Source: JBBIGV01 sp037447335
GTDB lineage: Bacteria; Bacteroidota; Ignavibacteria; Ignavibacteriales; Ignavibacteriaceae
Length of the DNA stretch: 64,000 nucleotides
Direction: 5' to 3'
NCBI GenBank assembly: GCA_037447335.1
Contig: JBBIGV010000011.1
Location: forward strand, 8,343 to 72,342
Shown here: positions 8,520-18,140 of the stretch, piece by piece
Layout: every line of letters begins with the position of its first letter
Position numbering within the stretch: the stretch's first letter is position 1
Translations under genes and position numbers: made by a program
Notes under the pieces: generated by a model
What the model saw: the letters and a program-made list of their open reading frames with translations, nothing else
What the model was told of the DNA's origin: nothing
Database searches by the model: none

Positions 8520-9461
8520 ATGTATTTCAATGAACGGAAATACGCAAAGCCCTTTTTCAAATGAGCTGGCGGCAAAACGCAGTTGTTAAATCAATTTAAG
8601 AATTTCTTTCCCGAAGATTTAAAGAATGGCAAGATTAAGTACTATTATGAACCATTTCTTGGCAGTGGTGCTGTTTTCTTTTTTATTGCTCAAAATTATC
8701 CGATTAAGAAAGCTTTTTTATCCGATATTAATGAAGAATTAATTCTTACATATAATGCAGTTAAGAATGACGTTTCAACTTTAATTAAAAATTTAAAGAA
8801 ATTAAAGCGGGATTATTATTCTTTAAATGAGAAGTATCAGGAATTATTTTTCTATAAACACAGAGATACATATAATAAGGAGAAATCTAAAATTGATTTC
8901 ACAGCGTACTCAAAAGAGTGGGTTGTTAGAGCAGCTCAAATGATTTTCTTAAATAAAACCTGCTTTAATGGTTTATTCAGTTTAAATAGAAAAGGAGAGT
9001 TTAATGTTCCTTTTGGCAGATATAAAAATCCAGGGATTCTTAATGAAGAAAATCTATTACTTGCATCAGAAGTTTTAAAGATCGCGGAAATCAGCCTAAC
9101 TGATTTTGAATTGATACAGGAGTATATAACTCATGATTTTTTTGTTTATTTCGATCCTCCTTACCGACCAATCAGTAAAACTTCAAGTTTCACATCTTAT
9201 AGCAAACATGAATTTAATGACAAAGATCAGAAAAGACTCGCAAAGCTATTCAAAGAATTGGGAATCAATGGAAATAAATTGATGCTAAGTAATTCTGATC
9301 CTCATAATGAAAACTCTTCAGATAATTTTTTTGAAAACCATTATTCTGATTTTATGATAGAAAAAGTTAAAGCAAGCAGAATGATTAACTGTAAAGGAGA
9401 TAAAAGAGGTGCGATAAATGAGCTTATAATTACCAATTATAATTTGGGAGCAATCCAATGA
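8520..9461 (+). pseudogene. Dam-type (D12 class) DNA adenine methylase with in-frame TGA
   Basis: An N6-adenine methyltransferase of the D12/Dam class, 313 residues if the internal stop is read through. From ATG 8520 the frame gives K-P-F-F-K, then TGA at 8562-8564, then A-G-G-K-T-Q-L-L; the family motif here is K-W-A-G-G-K, so the stop replaces the conserved Trp of the S-adenosylmethionine site. Downstream are P-F-L-G-S-G-A-V-F and the catalytic D-P-P-Y near residue 215. Translation could restart at TTG or internal starts after the stop, but the AdoMet motif would then be lost. It overlaps the ParB-like gene by four bases (ATGA) and heads a four-gene cassette that looks like a restriction-modification unit. 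Confidence 0.8.
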
Positions 9462-9772
9462 ATTATATTCCTTCACCCAATTATTTTAAAATATATTATA
9501 CTTATCAAAAATATCCAGATATTTTTAAACCAACCGATAGGGTTCCGATCAGGAAGATTAAAATTGACAAAAAGAGATTAGATTATTCAAATGATATTTA
9601 TGAGGAAACAGTAAATGAAATTATCAATAATTTCCACATAGAGGGATGGGAACCTATTTTTATCACACCGGATTTTTATTTATCTGATGGTCATCACAGA
9701 CTAAAAGCAGCGAAAAAGATGGGACTAAAATATATTGATGTAGTCATTGTCGAATACGAAATGTTAAAGTGA
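9458..9772 (+). CDS. Small ParB/sulfiredoxin-like domain protein
   Basis: A 104-residue protein with the ParB-N/Srx fold signature: V-P-I-R-K-I-K-I near residue 29, then D-G-H-H-R-L-K-A-A-K-K-M-G near residue 75, the DGHHR motif used by this superfamily to bind nucleotide. It overlaps the methylase by ATGA and is the only unbroken gene in the cassette. ParB-like domains occur beside phage and restriction-associated methylases; whether this one binds DNA, nucleotide or regulates the cassette cannot be told. It is shorter than ParB proper and has no helix-turn-helix, so it is not a partition protein. Confidence 0.65.
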   Translation: MNYIPSPNYFKIYYTYQKYPDIFKPTDRVPIRKIKIDKKRLDYSNDIYEETVNEIINNFHIEGWEPIFITPDFYLSDGHHRLKAAKKMGLKYIDVVIVEYEMLK

Positions 9773-9823
9773 CTTTATTAATATTTTAAATGAGCTTTTC
9801 ATAACTATAACAATGAAGTTTTA

Positions 9824-10977
9824 ATGGCTGGTTATCTTTTCAATTTAGACAGCATAAATTCTCTTGAACTTTATATTCATAACGGAATTTATTCTACAAA
9901 ACTATCTATTCCAGCTGGTGTTTGGAAAAACATCATGAGGCAACATTTGCTGATTATGCGACAATGAAAGAGGGCGATAATGTTTATTTCTTCATAATTA
10001 GGAAAATATATGGGGTTGGTGAGTTGGTAAGTGTTGGACGTGATTGCAAATATTGCAATTTTCCGCATGCTGGGTTACCTCAGAACTTTGAGTATAACAG
10101 CATTAGAAATACTTTACTATGGAATGAGGGAAATTTTAATAATAATCAAAGATGGATATGTTTGTTTAAGCCAGCTCCTTATTTCTTTAGAAATGGGATT
10201 GATATGGATGACATATTATCGTCAAATCCGGATTCTTTTAGGATGCTTCGAGCTTTTTGGAAGGTATCATTTATCAAATTTGATGATGAAGAAAATCAGG
10301 CGTTTAGAGATGCCTTGTTAAAATTCAATCAGGATGCGCTGACAAATAATCACAATGACGTATTATTTAATTCTAATTTTAGTGAAATGCATGAGAGATT
10401 AAGAAATGATTTTGAATTAGAAAATTATTTGCTTGATGTTGGTCCCATATTAGAAAGTTGTTCTGAGAATAATAAGTTAAAACATGAAATGGCAATTGAG
10501 GCTGGTTTATTATACCAATTATCTAATGATCACAATCCAACTGAATTAATTTTCGGCAGATGGGATTATTTATCACATCAAGTAATTGCTTTGCCATTTA
10601 AACCAATTGATTATATGGATAAAATGGATGTTTTTGGTTATTCTTATATTACCGGCTATAATCCTACATAGTCGAACTATCTAGTTATTGAGATAAAAAA
10701 AGATGAGGCTAAGATTGAAGATTTAGAACAATTAATGAAATATGTCGATTGGATAAAGGATGAATATTGTCATGGTGATTATAATATGATTGAAGCATTT
10801 TTGGTAGCATTTAATTTTAACGATAGTCTTATTAACCAAAAAGAAAGCATTGCATTTAGAAAATTTACTGTGGGTAGACGTCCCGCAAAATCTTTTGAGT
10901 GGACAAAATTGCGGTTGATAAGTTATCAGTTTGATAACAGAGAAAAAAGAATAATATTTAATCCTATTGATGTTTAA
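9824..10977 (+). pseudogene. Nuclease-like protein (candidate restriction endonuclease), frameshift plus TAG
   Basis: Read across two breaks this is one protein of about 384 residues. ATG 9824 starts M-A-G-Y-L-F-N-L-D-S; at the A5 run 9926-9930 one A appears to be missing, and the next frame continues K-H-H-E-A-T-F-A-D-Y-A-T-M-K-E-G-D. An in-frame TAG at 10669-10671 follows, then S-N-Y-L-V-I-E-I-K-K-D and a helical C-terminus. The E-I-K-K core after a hydrophobic strand resembles the E-x-K of PD-(D/E)xK nucleases. Placed between two DNA methylases, a restriction enzyme is the natural guess, but I do not recognise the family. Its end overlaps the second methylase start at 10970. Confidence 0.6.
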
Positions 10978-11752
10978 TTCAGAAATTAATTTAGAGAATA
11001 CTTCCATGTGGTCCTTTCCCGAGAGGGGGAAATGGGCAACTCACAATCCAAAATATCGTGGCAATTTTGCTCCACAAATTGCCCGAAATCTTATTCTTAA
11101 TTATTCTTCTGAGGGAGAATTAATTTTAGACCCCATGGTCGGTTCCGGAACAACATTGATTGAAGCAAAACTTTTACATAGAAGTGCAGTTGGAATTGAC
11201 ATTAATCCCGAGGCGGTTGAACTATCTAAAAAAGCGCTTGAGTTTAATTATAATACTAACAGCAAACAAGGAGTAATTAAAGGAGATGCAAGAGATTTAT
11301 CTATTTTTGATGATAACCAATTTGATTTAATAATAATTCATCCTCCATATTTGAATATAGTAAGGTATTCAAATGAATAAATACAGGAAGATTTGTCTTC
11401 AATTAGCTCATTACCCAAATTTTGTGATGAAATAGAAAAAGTGACGGCAGAACTTTACAGGGTTCTGAAACCAAATCGTTATTGTGCAATATTAATTGGA
11501 GATACGCGCAAAGCACAACATTATGTGCCTATTTCTTATAATGTAATGGAAAGATTTCTTAAAGCAGGTTTTGCTCTGAAAGAAGAAATAATAAAAGCAC
11601 AGCATAACTGTGTTAATTCAAAGCGATGGGAATTAAAAGCAAAACAATACAAATTCTATTTAATAATGCACGAGCATCTTTTCGTTTTCCGAAAACCAAA
11701 AGCAGATGAAAATCTTTCAAGAATTTCATGGTCAATGAAAAAGAGAAGCTGA
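10970..11752 (+). pseudogene. N4-cytosine/N6-adenine DNA methyltransferase with in-frame TAA
   Basis: A roughly 260-residue DNA methyltransferase. D-P-M-V-G-S-G-T-T near residue 47 is the AdoMet-binding motif I region, G-D-A-R-D follows, and H-P-P-Y near residue 123 occupies the position of the catalytic (S/D)-P-P-Y motif IV. TAA at 11378-11380 interrupts Y-S-N-E and the same frame resumes I-Q-E-D-L-S-S-I-S-S-L to a normal end at 11752. The stop lies directly after motif IV, so the truncated product would lack the rest of the fold. Together with the Dam-like gene it may have protected both strands of an asymmetric site; that is inference. Confidence 0.75.
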
Positions 11753-11791
11753 AAGCAGCCACACTGCGCTACGCCCACAGGAAGTGAAACA

Positions 11792-14700
11792 TCAGTTATA
11801 CTCATCCCAGCTTTTTATTGCCAGGCTCCCATCCTTGTAATGCTTCATGGATTTAAAAAATTGTTTGGCGAACTGAACATCCGTAAACAATGGAATATTC
11901 AGATCAACAGCCTTTCTTCTAATCAGGTAATCATTATCGAGTTCAACTTTTTCAGCCGTCTTGGGAATATTTATTACAAGATCTATTTTACCTTCTGCCA
12001 TATAGGTGAGTATTGAGGGCTCCTGATTCTCGAAGGTCCTGAAAAGAGGAGTTACTTCAATACCGTTCTGTTTATAGAAATCGGCGGTGCCTTTGGTGCC
12101 ATAGAATTTGATTCCAATGTTCTGAAGGTAAACCAATTCCTCGATAAGTTCAGCCTTGCTTTTTAAAACACCTGTTGAAAGCATAATGGCTTTTTGGGGA
12201 ATTCTGTATCCCGTTGACATAAGGCTCTTTAAAAAAGCCTCGTTAAAATCATCGCCAAGGCATGCAACTTCACCAGTAGATGACATTTCAACACCGGTAA
12301 CAGGATCGGAGCCTTTTAATCTTGTAAATGAAAATTGTGATGCCTTCACTCCAACGTAATCAACATCAAAAGACGTCCTGTCTATAATGGGGACTCGCTC
12401 GCCCATCATAAGTTTTGTTGCTATTTCAATAAAATTAATTTTTAGTGTTTTTGAGACGAACGGAAAACTTCTTGATGCACGCAGGTTACATTCTATAACT
12501 TTAACTTCATTATCTTTAGCAATAAATTGAATATTAAAAGGTCCTGTTATGTTGAGTTCTCTGGCTACTTGTTTTGTTATCAACTTAACACGACGAATCG
12601 TTTCCAGATAAGTACGCTGCGGAGGTAAAACCAGCGTTGCATCACCCGAGTGAACTCCGGCATTTTCAACATGCTCTGAAATAGCCCAGCAAAATACTTC
12701 ACCATTGTTAGCTACAGCGTCAACTTCAATTTCTCTGGCATCAGTAATAAATTTGCTGAGCACAACGGGATGTTCCCTGTTCAGATCGGTAGCTTTTTTA
12801 AGATAATCATCCAGTTCGTCTTCAGTAAGGACGATGCTCATTGCTGCACCGCTCAGAACATAACTCGGTCGTATAAGAACCGGGTACGTGACTTTATTTG
12901 CAAATTCTTTTGCATCTTCGAGGGTCGTTACCTCTTTCCATTCCGGCTGATCAACGACAATTCTGTCAAGGATATTCGAAAACTTGTGCCGGCTTTCTGC
13001 ATTGTCTATCTGTACAGGAGATGTGCCAATAATTTTTATACCGGCATTGTGCAGCCTCATTGCAAGATTATTTGGTACTTGCCCCCCCATGGAAATTATC
13101 ACGCCTTCCGGTTTTTCTTTTTCATAAATATCAAGAACTCTTTCAAAGGTTAATTGTTCAAAGTATAGCTTGTTACATATATCATAATCCGTCGAAACAG
13201 TTTCAGGATTACAATTGATCATTATAGTTTTGAAATTAAGCTTGTTAAGTGTCATCACTGCATTAACACAACACCAATCGAACTCAACTGACGAACCAAT
13301 CCTGTAAGCTCCGCTTCCAAGAACCACAATCTGATCAGGCTCACTGCAGACAATATCATCATCTTTTCCATGATATGTCAGGTACAGATAATTTGTTTGT
13401 GCAGGGAATTCAGCAGCCATAGTATCAATTTGCTTAACTACCGGTAAAACCCCGAGTTCTTTTCTTCTATATCTGACCGCCATTTCATTCGAGTTTACTA
13501 ATGCAGCAATTTGCTGATCCGAAAATCCGTTTTTCTTTGCCTTATGCATGAGAGTTTCATCAAGCTCACTTAGCTTTTTACCGGAGATGATTTTATCCAT
13601 TTCAACAATGTTCTTCATTTTATAAAGGAACCACCTGGTGATTTTAGTTAAATCGTAAATCCGGTCAATTGAGTAGCCCTCCTGAAGAGCCTGGGCAATG
13701 GCGAATATCCGTTTATCGGTTGGATTAGCTAGTTCTTCATCAAGGTTTTCAAATAAGAAATCGTTACCAACAAAGCCCGCTTTGCCAACTTCGAGCATTC
13801 GGATTGCTTTCTGTAAAACTTCTTCAAAGCTTCTGCCAAGCGACATAACTTCGCCAACAGATTTCATTTCGCTGCCGAGCTGTGTACTTACTTTTTGAAA
13901 TTTTTGCAAGTCCCATCTGGGAAATTTTAATGCAATGTAATCAAGCGCCGGTTCAAAACAAGCTGAGGTTTCCTGCGTGATAATATTTACAACTTCATTG
14001 AGTGCATAACCAAGTGCAAGTTTTGTAGCAATGAATGCAAGAGGATAGCCGGTAGCCTTTGAGGCTAATGCAGAACTTCTGCTTAAGCGTGCATTTACTT
14101 CAATTATTCTGTAATCATCGCTGTTTGGATCAAGAGCATACTGAATGTTACATTCACCGATAACCCCGAGATGTCTTATCAGCTTTATACCGATAGAACG
14201 AAGCTTAAAATTTTCCTGTGCTGATAAAGTCTGAACCGGTGCAACAACCACACTATCTCCTGTATGGATTCCCATCGGGTCAATATTTTCCATTGAGCAG
14301 ATGGTAATGCAATTATTGTATTTATCGCGGACAATTTCGTACTCAACCTCTTTCCATCCGTAAAGAGATTCTTCAATCAAAATTTGTTTTGTGAATGAAA
14401 ATGCACGCTTTGATTTTTCGATAAGTTCCTGCTTGTTGTTTACTATTCCGGATCCCAATCCCCCAAGCGCATAGGCTATACGAACCATAACCGGAAAGCT
14501 GATTTCTTCTGCTGCTGCGACTGCTTCGTCAACAGAACGAGCAGTTTTGCTTCGAGCAACTTTTAAACCAACCTCCCCGCATCGCTTTGCGAACAGGAAG
14601 CGGTCTTCCGTATCTTGAATTGATTCAACGGGAGTACCGAGAACACGTATATTATATTTTTCAAGTATTCCCTGCTCATATAGTTCAACTCCAACATTCA

Positions 14701-14986
14701 GTGCAGTCTGTCCACCGAACTGAAGCAGTATGCTGTCCGGTTGTTCTTTTTGAATTATCTTTTCAACAAATTCTGTTTTAATGGGAAGGAAGTAAACTTT
14801 ATCAGCAAAGTTTTCGGATGTTTGAATTGTTGCAATGTTAGGATTAACAAGTACGGACGTTACCCCGTCTTCTTTGAGCGCTTTTATTGCCTGGCTTCCG
14901 GAGTAATCAAACTCGCCTGCCTGCCCGATCTGCAATGCTCCTGAACCGAGGATCAATACTTTTTTGGGCTTACCTTTTTTTATCAT
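11792..14986 (-). CDS. carB: Carbamoyl-phosphate synthase large subunit
   Basis: A full-length, 1064-residue CarB that makes carbamoyl phosphate from bicarbonate, ammonia (channelled from CarA) and two ATP, for pyrimidine and arginine synthesis. Two tandem ATP-grasp halves are visible: L-G-S-G-A-L-Q-I-G-Q-A-G-E-F-D-Y-S-G near residue 14 and L-G-S-G-A-Y-R-I-G-S-S-V-E-F-D near residue 552, each followed by an I-E-V-N-A-R or I-E-C-N-L-R metal-site motif. The last about 140 residues form the MGS-like allosteric domain. It follows carA on the minus strand after an 89-base gap and converges on the restriction-modification remnant. No lesions. Confidence 0.97.
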   Translation of the reverse strand: MIKKGKPKKVLILGSGALQIGQAGEFDYSGSQAIKALKEDGVTSVLVNPNIATIQTSENFADKVYFLPIKTEFVEKIIQKEQPDSILLQFGGQTALNVGVELYEQGILEKYNIRVLGTPVESIQDTEDRFLFAKRCGEVGLKVARSKTARSVDEAVAAAEEISFPVMVRIAYALGGLGSGIVNNKQELIEKSKRAFSFTKQILIEESLYGWKEVEYEIVRDKYNNCITICSMENIDPMGIHTGDSVVVAPVQTLSAQENFKLRSIGIKLIRHLGVIGECNIQYALDPNSDDYRIIEVNARLSRSSALASKATGYPLAFIATKLALGYALNEVVNIITQETSACFEPALDYIALKFPRWDLQKFQKVSTQLGSEMKSVGEVMSLGRSFEEVLQKAIRMLEVGKAGFVGNDFLFENLDEELANPTDKRIFAIAQALQEGYSIDRIYDLTKITRWFLYKMKNIVEMDKIISGKKLSELDETLMHKAKKNGFSDQQIAALVNSNEMAVRYRRKELGVLPVVKQIDTMAAEFPAQTNYLYLTYHGKDDDIVCSEPDQIVVLGSGAYRIGSSVEFDWCCVNAVMTLNKLNFKTIMINCNPETVSTDYDICNKLYFEQLTFERVLDIYEKEKPEGVIISMGGQVPNNLAMRLHNAGIKIIGTSPVQIDNAESRHKFSNILDRIVVDQPEWKEVTTLEDAKEFANKVTYPVLIRPSYVLSGAAMSIVLTEDELDDYLKKATDLNREHPVVLSKFITDAREIEVDAVANNGEVFCWAISEHVENAGVHSGDATLVLPPQRTYLETIRRVKLITKQVARELNITGPFNIQFIAKDNEVKVIECNLRASRSFPFVSKTLKINFIEIATKLMMGERVPIIDRTSFDVDYVGVKASQFSFTRLKGSDPVTGVEMSSTGEVACLGDDFNEAFLKSLMSTGYRIPQKAIMLSTGVLKSKAELIEELVYLQNIGIKFYGTKGTADFYKQNGIEVTPLFRTFENQEPSILTYMAEGKIDLVINIPKTAEKVELDNDYLIRRKAVDLNIPLFTDVQFAKQFFKSMKHYKDGSLAIKSWDEYN

Positions 14987-15075
14987 TTTGTTTTAGCTTG
15001 TATTGTTATGCCGAACTGTTTTCAGCATGCTTTTTAAATTAACTATCCCGAAAACGTTACGGGAGGTATTTTGTG

Positions 15076-16146
15076 TTATTTTAATGCACGTACGAACATA
15101 TCAAAAATAAATTCACAGTCATCAGGACCGGGCGAAGCCTCGGGATGAAACTGTGCAGCAAAGTACGGTTTCGATATATGAATTATCCCTTCGTTGGTAC
15201 CGTCATTGTCATTTACAAACCACTCGCGCCAGTCTTCCGGTAAAGTATCTGACTGCACAGCATAACCATGGTTCTGAGAAGTTATATAACATCTCTTTGT
15301 TCCAAGTTCATTGCAAGGCTGATTGTGCCCGCGGTGACCATACTTCAACTTGTAAGTATCTGCGCCTGCTGCAAGCGCAAGTATCTGCGAGCCGAGACAA
15401 ATACCGAGTATGGGCTGACCATTTCGTAATGCTTTTTTTGTATGTTCTATTGCAGCTACGTTCATTTTAGGATCACCGGGACCGTTTGATAGCATAATAC
15501 CATCAGCTTTTACTGTTGTGAAGTCGTAATCATAAGGAACTCTTATTACGGAAATATTACGTCCTAAAAAAGCTTTTATTATGTTGTTTTTCGTACCGCA
15601 GTCAACCAGAATTACTTTCTTTTTTCCTTTTCCATATTCGATTGGGTCTTTAATGCTGACTTCAGAAACCAGGTCCGATTCATTTGGACCATTAAACCCC
15701 GGGTCGTTCTTATCATCAATAATTATTTTACCGGGCATTGTTCCTTTGTCACGCAATTTTCTGGTCAGCATTCTTGTATCAATTCCTGTAATACCCGGTA
15801 TTCTTTTCTCTTTCATCCAATCGGCTAATGATCTTTCTGCATTCCAGTGAGAATATTCTTCTGAATAATCGGACACAACTAATGCCCTTATATGAATATT
15901 TTCAGATTCGAAGAATTTGTGCAAACCGTTTTCATCTTTATCCGACGGCGGTACGCCATAGTTTCCGATTAGTGGATACGTGCATACAAGTATTTGTCCG
16001 CGATAACTTGGATCGGTGAGAGTTTCAGGGTAGCCAACCATACCGGTATTGAACACAACCTCGCCATGTGTATTGCCGGGAAAACCGAAAGATTTTCCTG
16101 AAAAGATTGTTCCGTCTTCTAATATTAGCTTTGCTTGCTTATCCAT
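15076..16146 (-). CDS. carA: Carbamoyl-phosphate synthase small subunit (glutaminase)
   Basis: A 356-residue CarA, the glutamine amidotransferase partner of CarB. The N-terminal CPSase small domain starts A-K-L-I-L-E-D-G; the C-terminal class I amidotransferase domain shows L-S-N-G-P-G-D-P, the nucleophile elbow G-I-C-L-G (about residue 248) and the H-P-E of the catalytic triad in Q-F-H-P-E-A-S-P-G-P. The ATG at 16146 has only a weak purine-rich Shine-Dalgarno (AGAAGAA). The leader upstream contains a promoter-like box and an intrinsic-terminator-like hairpin, so attenuation is possible. carB follows. Confidence 0.97.
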   Translation of the reverse strand: MDKQAKLILEDGTIFSGKSFGFPGNTHGEVVFNTGMVGYPETLTDPSYRGQILVCTYPLIGNYGVPPSDKDENGLHKFFESENIHIRALVVSDYSEEYSHWNAERSLADWMKEKRIPGITGIDTRMLTRKLRDKGTMPGKIIIDDKNDPGFNGPNESDLVSEVSIKDPIEYGKGKKKVILVDCGTKNNIIKAFLGRNISVIRVPYDYDFTTVKADGIMLSNGPGDPKMNVAAIEHTKKALRNGQPILGICLGSQILALAAGADTYKLKYGHRGHNQPCNELGTKRCYITSQNHGYAVQSDTLPEDWREWFVNDNDGTNEGIIHISKPYFAAQFHPEASPGPDDCEFIFDMFVRALK

Positions 16147-16215
16147 TTCTTCTATTCTGCTTTAACACAAAAGAATAATATTGCCCAAAAGTGTAACCCA
16201 TCAAAACAAAAAAAT

Positions 16216-16233
16216 AGCCCCATAAGCGGGGCT
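16216..16233 (-). terminator. Intrinsic terminator or attenuator in the carA leader
   Basis: AGCCCC (16216-16221) and GGGGCT (16228-16233) form a six-pair GC-rich stem with a six-base loop. On the minus strand it is followed by ATTTTTTTG. It lies between a promoter-like box (16309-16316) and the carA ATG (16146), as an attenuator would, but it could also end the transcript of the secreted-protein gene upstream. Confidence 0.7.
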
Positions 16234-16308
16234 GCTTAAAAACGAACTTTATATTTATATAAGATAGCGTTTTGATTTTCTCTTACCTGTGTTCCTGATT
16301 TTGGTTTG

Positions 16309-16339
16309 CAAATATAAGCGCATCAGCCAATTTCTGCAA
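16309..16339 (-). promoter_or_regulatory. Candidate promoter for carAB
   Basis: The minus strand carries TTG (16339-16337), 20 bases, then TATATTTG (16316-16309). This is the same TTG-N20-TAnATTTG arrangement seen upstream of the DUF4920 gene. The predicted leader before carA is about 150 bases and contains the hairpin at 16216-16233. Confidence 0.5.
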
Positions 16340-16406
16340 GAATTCTATTTGCTTCAAAAAAATTTCCTGATTTGAATGCATAGTATAACTTCAAAAGAAT
16401 TAAAGC

Positions 16407-18140
16407 TTACTTCATCAGAATAAACTTTTTGGTGTCAGTATATTCGCCTGCTGTAAGCCGGTAGAAGTACACCCCGCTTGTCAGATCTAATAAATTGAAT
16501 GATACGGTTGAGAACTCAACGCTGTGAGACCCGGCTTCTTTATATTCATTTACCAACGATGCTACTTCCCTTCCAAGTAAATCATACACCTTCAATGTTT
16601 GAAAAGAAGAGACAGGCGATTGCCAACTGATAATGGTGCCTGAGTTGAATGGATTTGGATAATTCTGCTCAAGTAAAAACATTAGGGGAATGTTAACATC
16701 AGCTTCAATTTCATTTGAATAAGTGAAAGCGCCATCAAAGTCAATTTGTTTGAGCCGGTAGAGATATTTGCCTGAATAAATCGTATTATCAATAAAAGAA
16801 TATGAATGGTCTGAAGTTGATGTACCATTACCTTCCACAAAACCAATCCGGTTAAATTCTCCTATTTTATAACCATCAGGATCATAAGAATCGGCACGTT
16901 CAATTTCAAAGCCGAGATTATTTATTTCGGAAGCGGTAATCCATGATAATTTCACGCTTCTGTCAATTACACTTGCAGTGAAGCTGACTAATTCAACCGG
17001 GATAACTTCGGGTACGTATGCAGTGGATTCATTTCCATAATAGCTCAATATACCTGCGCTGGAGACGGTACATACTCTGTATGAATAAGTCTGATTCAAA
17101 TCAACGTCATAATCTTCATAAGTAAAAGTGTTTGAATTGGCGGTATGAATAGTAACGAATGTTGTTGTATCTGCAGGCAAGCCTTTCTTTCTTTGAATTT
17201 GGTAACCTGCAATCGGTTCCGGACTAAAACCCGTATCCCAGTTTAAAGTAACTTTCTGCACGTCGTAATGTGCAGAAGCACTAAGGAAGGTCGGCGGTCC
17301 TGGAGGGGTTAACATCGAAGATACATTTACATTATCAAAATAGAAAAAATCAATATTATTTGTATTACCTTTATAATAAAATCCCAGGCGGAAACTGCCC
17401 GGTATATATAAATTGAGATATTCGGATGATGGACCTACATTACCGGTAGCATGCAGCTCCCAAATTGATGTCCATGAATTACCATCATCAAGCGTATAGG
17501 CAAATCCGACCACGCATGTATCAGACCACCAGTCAAGAAAATATTTGAATGACAAAAACAGATAAAGATTCGCAGCCGAAGGAATTTCCGGTGACATTAT
17601 ATAACTCTTACCGTTGAATATTGGTGTCCAGAAGAAAACCATTTCTCCCGGCTGCCCGCCGGCATTAGCTGTATTCTTCCTGTCCCAATTGTTTAATCCC
17701 TGGGGTCCTTTAACCACCCATCCATCCCAGCCTGTTGCAAAAGTAAATTCTTCAAAAAAAACAAATGGCGCCAGAGAAGTAAAATACCAAACCGGCGAAA
17801 CAGAATTACCTGAACCATCAAACTCAACAACGCGCCAGTAATATCTTGTATTCTGAGTAAGATTTCCATAGGCTGACAGATGAAAAGATGTTGATGCAGT
17901 GGCTGGATATCCGTTTTGAACTCTTACAGCAGTATCAAGATTCGCAACTTTTAACGAGTCATTGCTGAAATAAACTTCATTGTAAATTGCAGCGGAAGGA
18001 TTTTCCCAAATCAAGTTATGGTTGGTCAAATGGATCCCTTTTGCTCCCGGGGCGGTTGAAGGATTTGTTGCGCTGCCCGGTCCCTGCGCAAATGATAGAT
18101 TAGTGCTCAGTAAAAAGAAAATGGTAATGAATGATCTCAT
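16407..18140 (-). CDS. Secreted jelly-roll/fibronectin III protein with T9SS sorting domain
   Basis: 577 residues. A Sec signal peptide (about residues 1-18, ending S-F-A-Q) is followed by a Gly/Pro-rich linker, a fibronectin-like Y-Y-W-R-V-V-E region near residue 103, a jelly-roll, choice-of-anchor-like domain (about 130-275, F-E-E-F...W...F-D-N-V), a fibronectin III domain (about 280-380), a V-E-L-V-S-F-T-A segment typical of this lineage, and a C-terminal type A T9SS sorting domain beginning L-L-E-Q-N-Y-P-N-P-F-N. It is probably exported by Sec, passed through the type IX system and attached to the cell surface or released. No catalytic motif is seen. Confidence 0.85.
   Translation of the reverse strand: MRSFITIFFLLSTNLSFAQGPGSATNPSTAPGAKGIHLTNHNLIWENPSAAIYNEVYFSNDSLKVANLDTAVRVQNGYPATASTSFHLSAYGNLTQNTRYYWRVVEFDGSGNSVSPVWYFTSLAPFVFFEEFTFATGWDGWVVKGPQGLNNWDRKNTANAGGQPGEMVFFWTPIFNGKSYIMSPEIPSAANLYLFLSFKYFLDWWSDTCVVGFAYTLDDGNSWTSIWELHATGNVGPSSEYLNLYIPGSFRLGFYYKGNTNNIDFFYFDNVNVSSMLTPPGPPTFLSASAHYDVQKVTLNWDTGFSPEPIAGYQIQRKKGLPADTTTFVTIHTANSNTFTYEDYDVDLNQTYSYRVCTVSSAGILSYYGNESTAYVPEVIPVELVSFTASVIDRSVKLSWITASEINNLGFEIERADSYDPDGYKIGEFNRIGFVEGNGTSTSDHSYSFIDNTIYSGKYLYRLKQIDFDGAFTYSNEIEADVNIPLMFLLEQNYPNPFNSGTIISWQSPVSSFQTLKVYDLLGREVASLVNEYKEAGSHSVEFSTVSFNLLDLTSGVYFYRLTAGEYTDTKKFILMK

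Noticed and set aside
16139..16201. 20-codon ORF overlapping the carA start (ATG 16201 to TAA 16139)
   Set aside because: No Shine-Dalgarno before its ATG and only one sequence to judge; overlap with the carA start is suggestive of coupling but could be chance.
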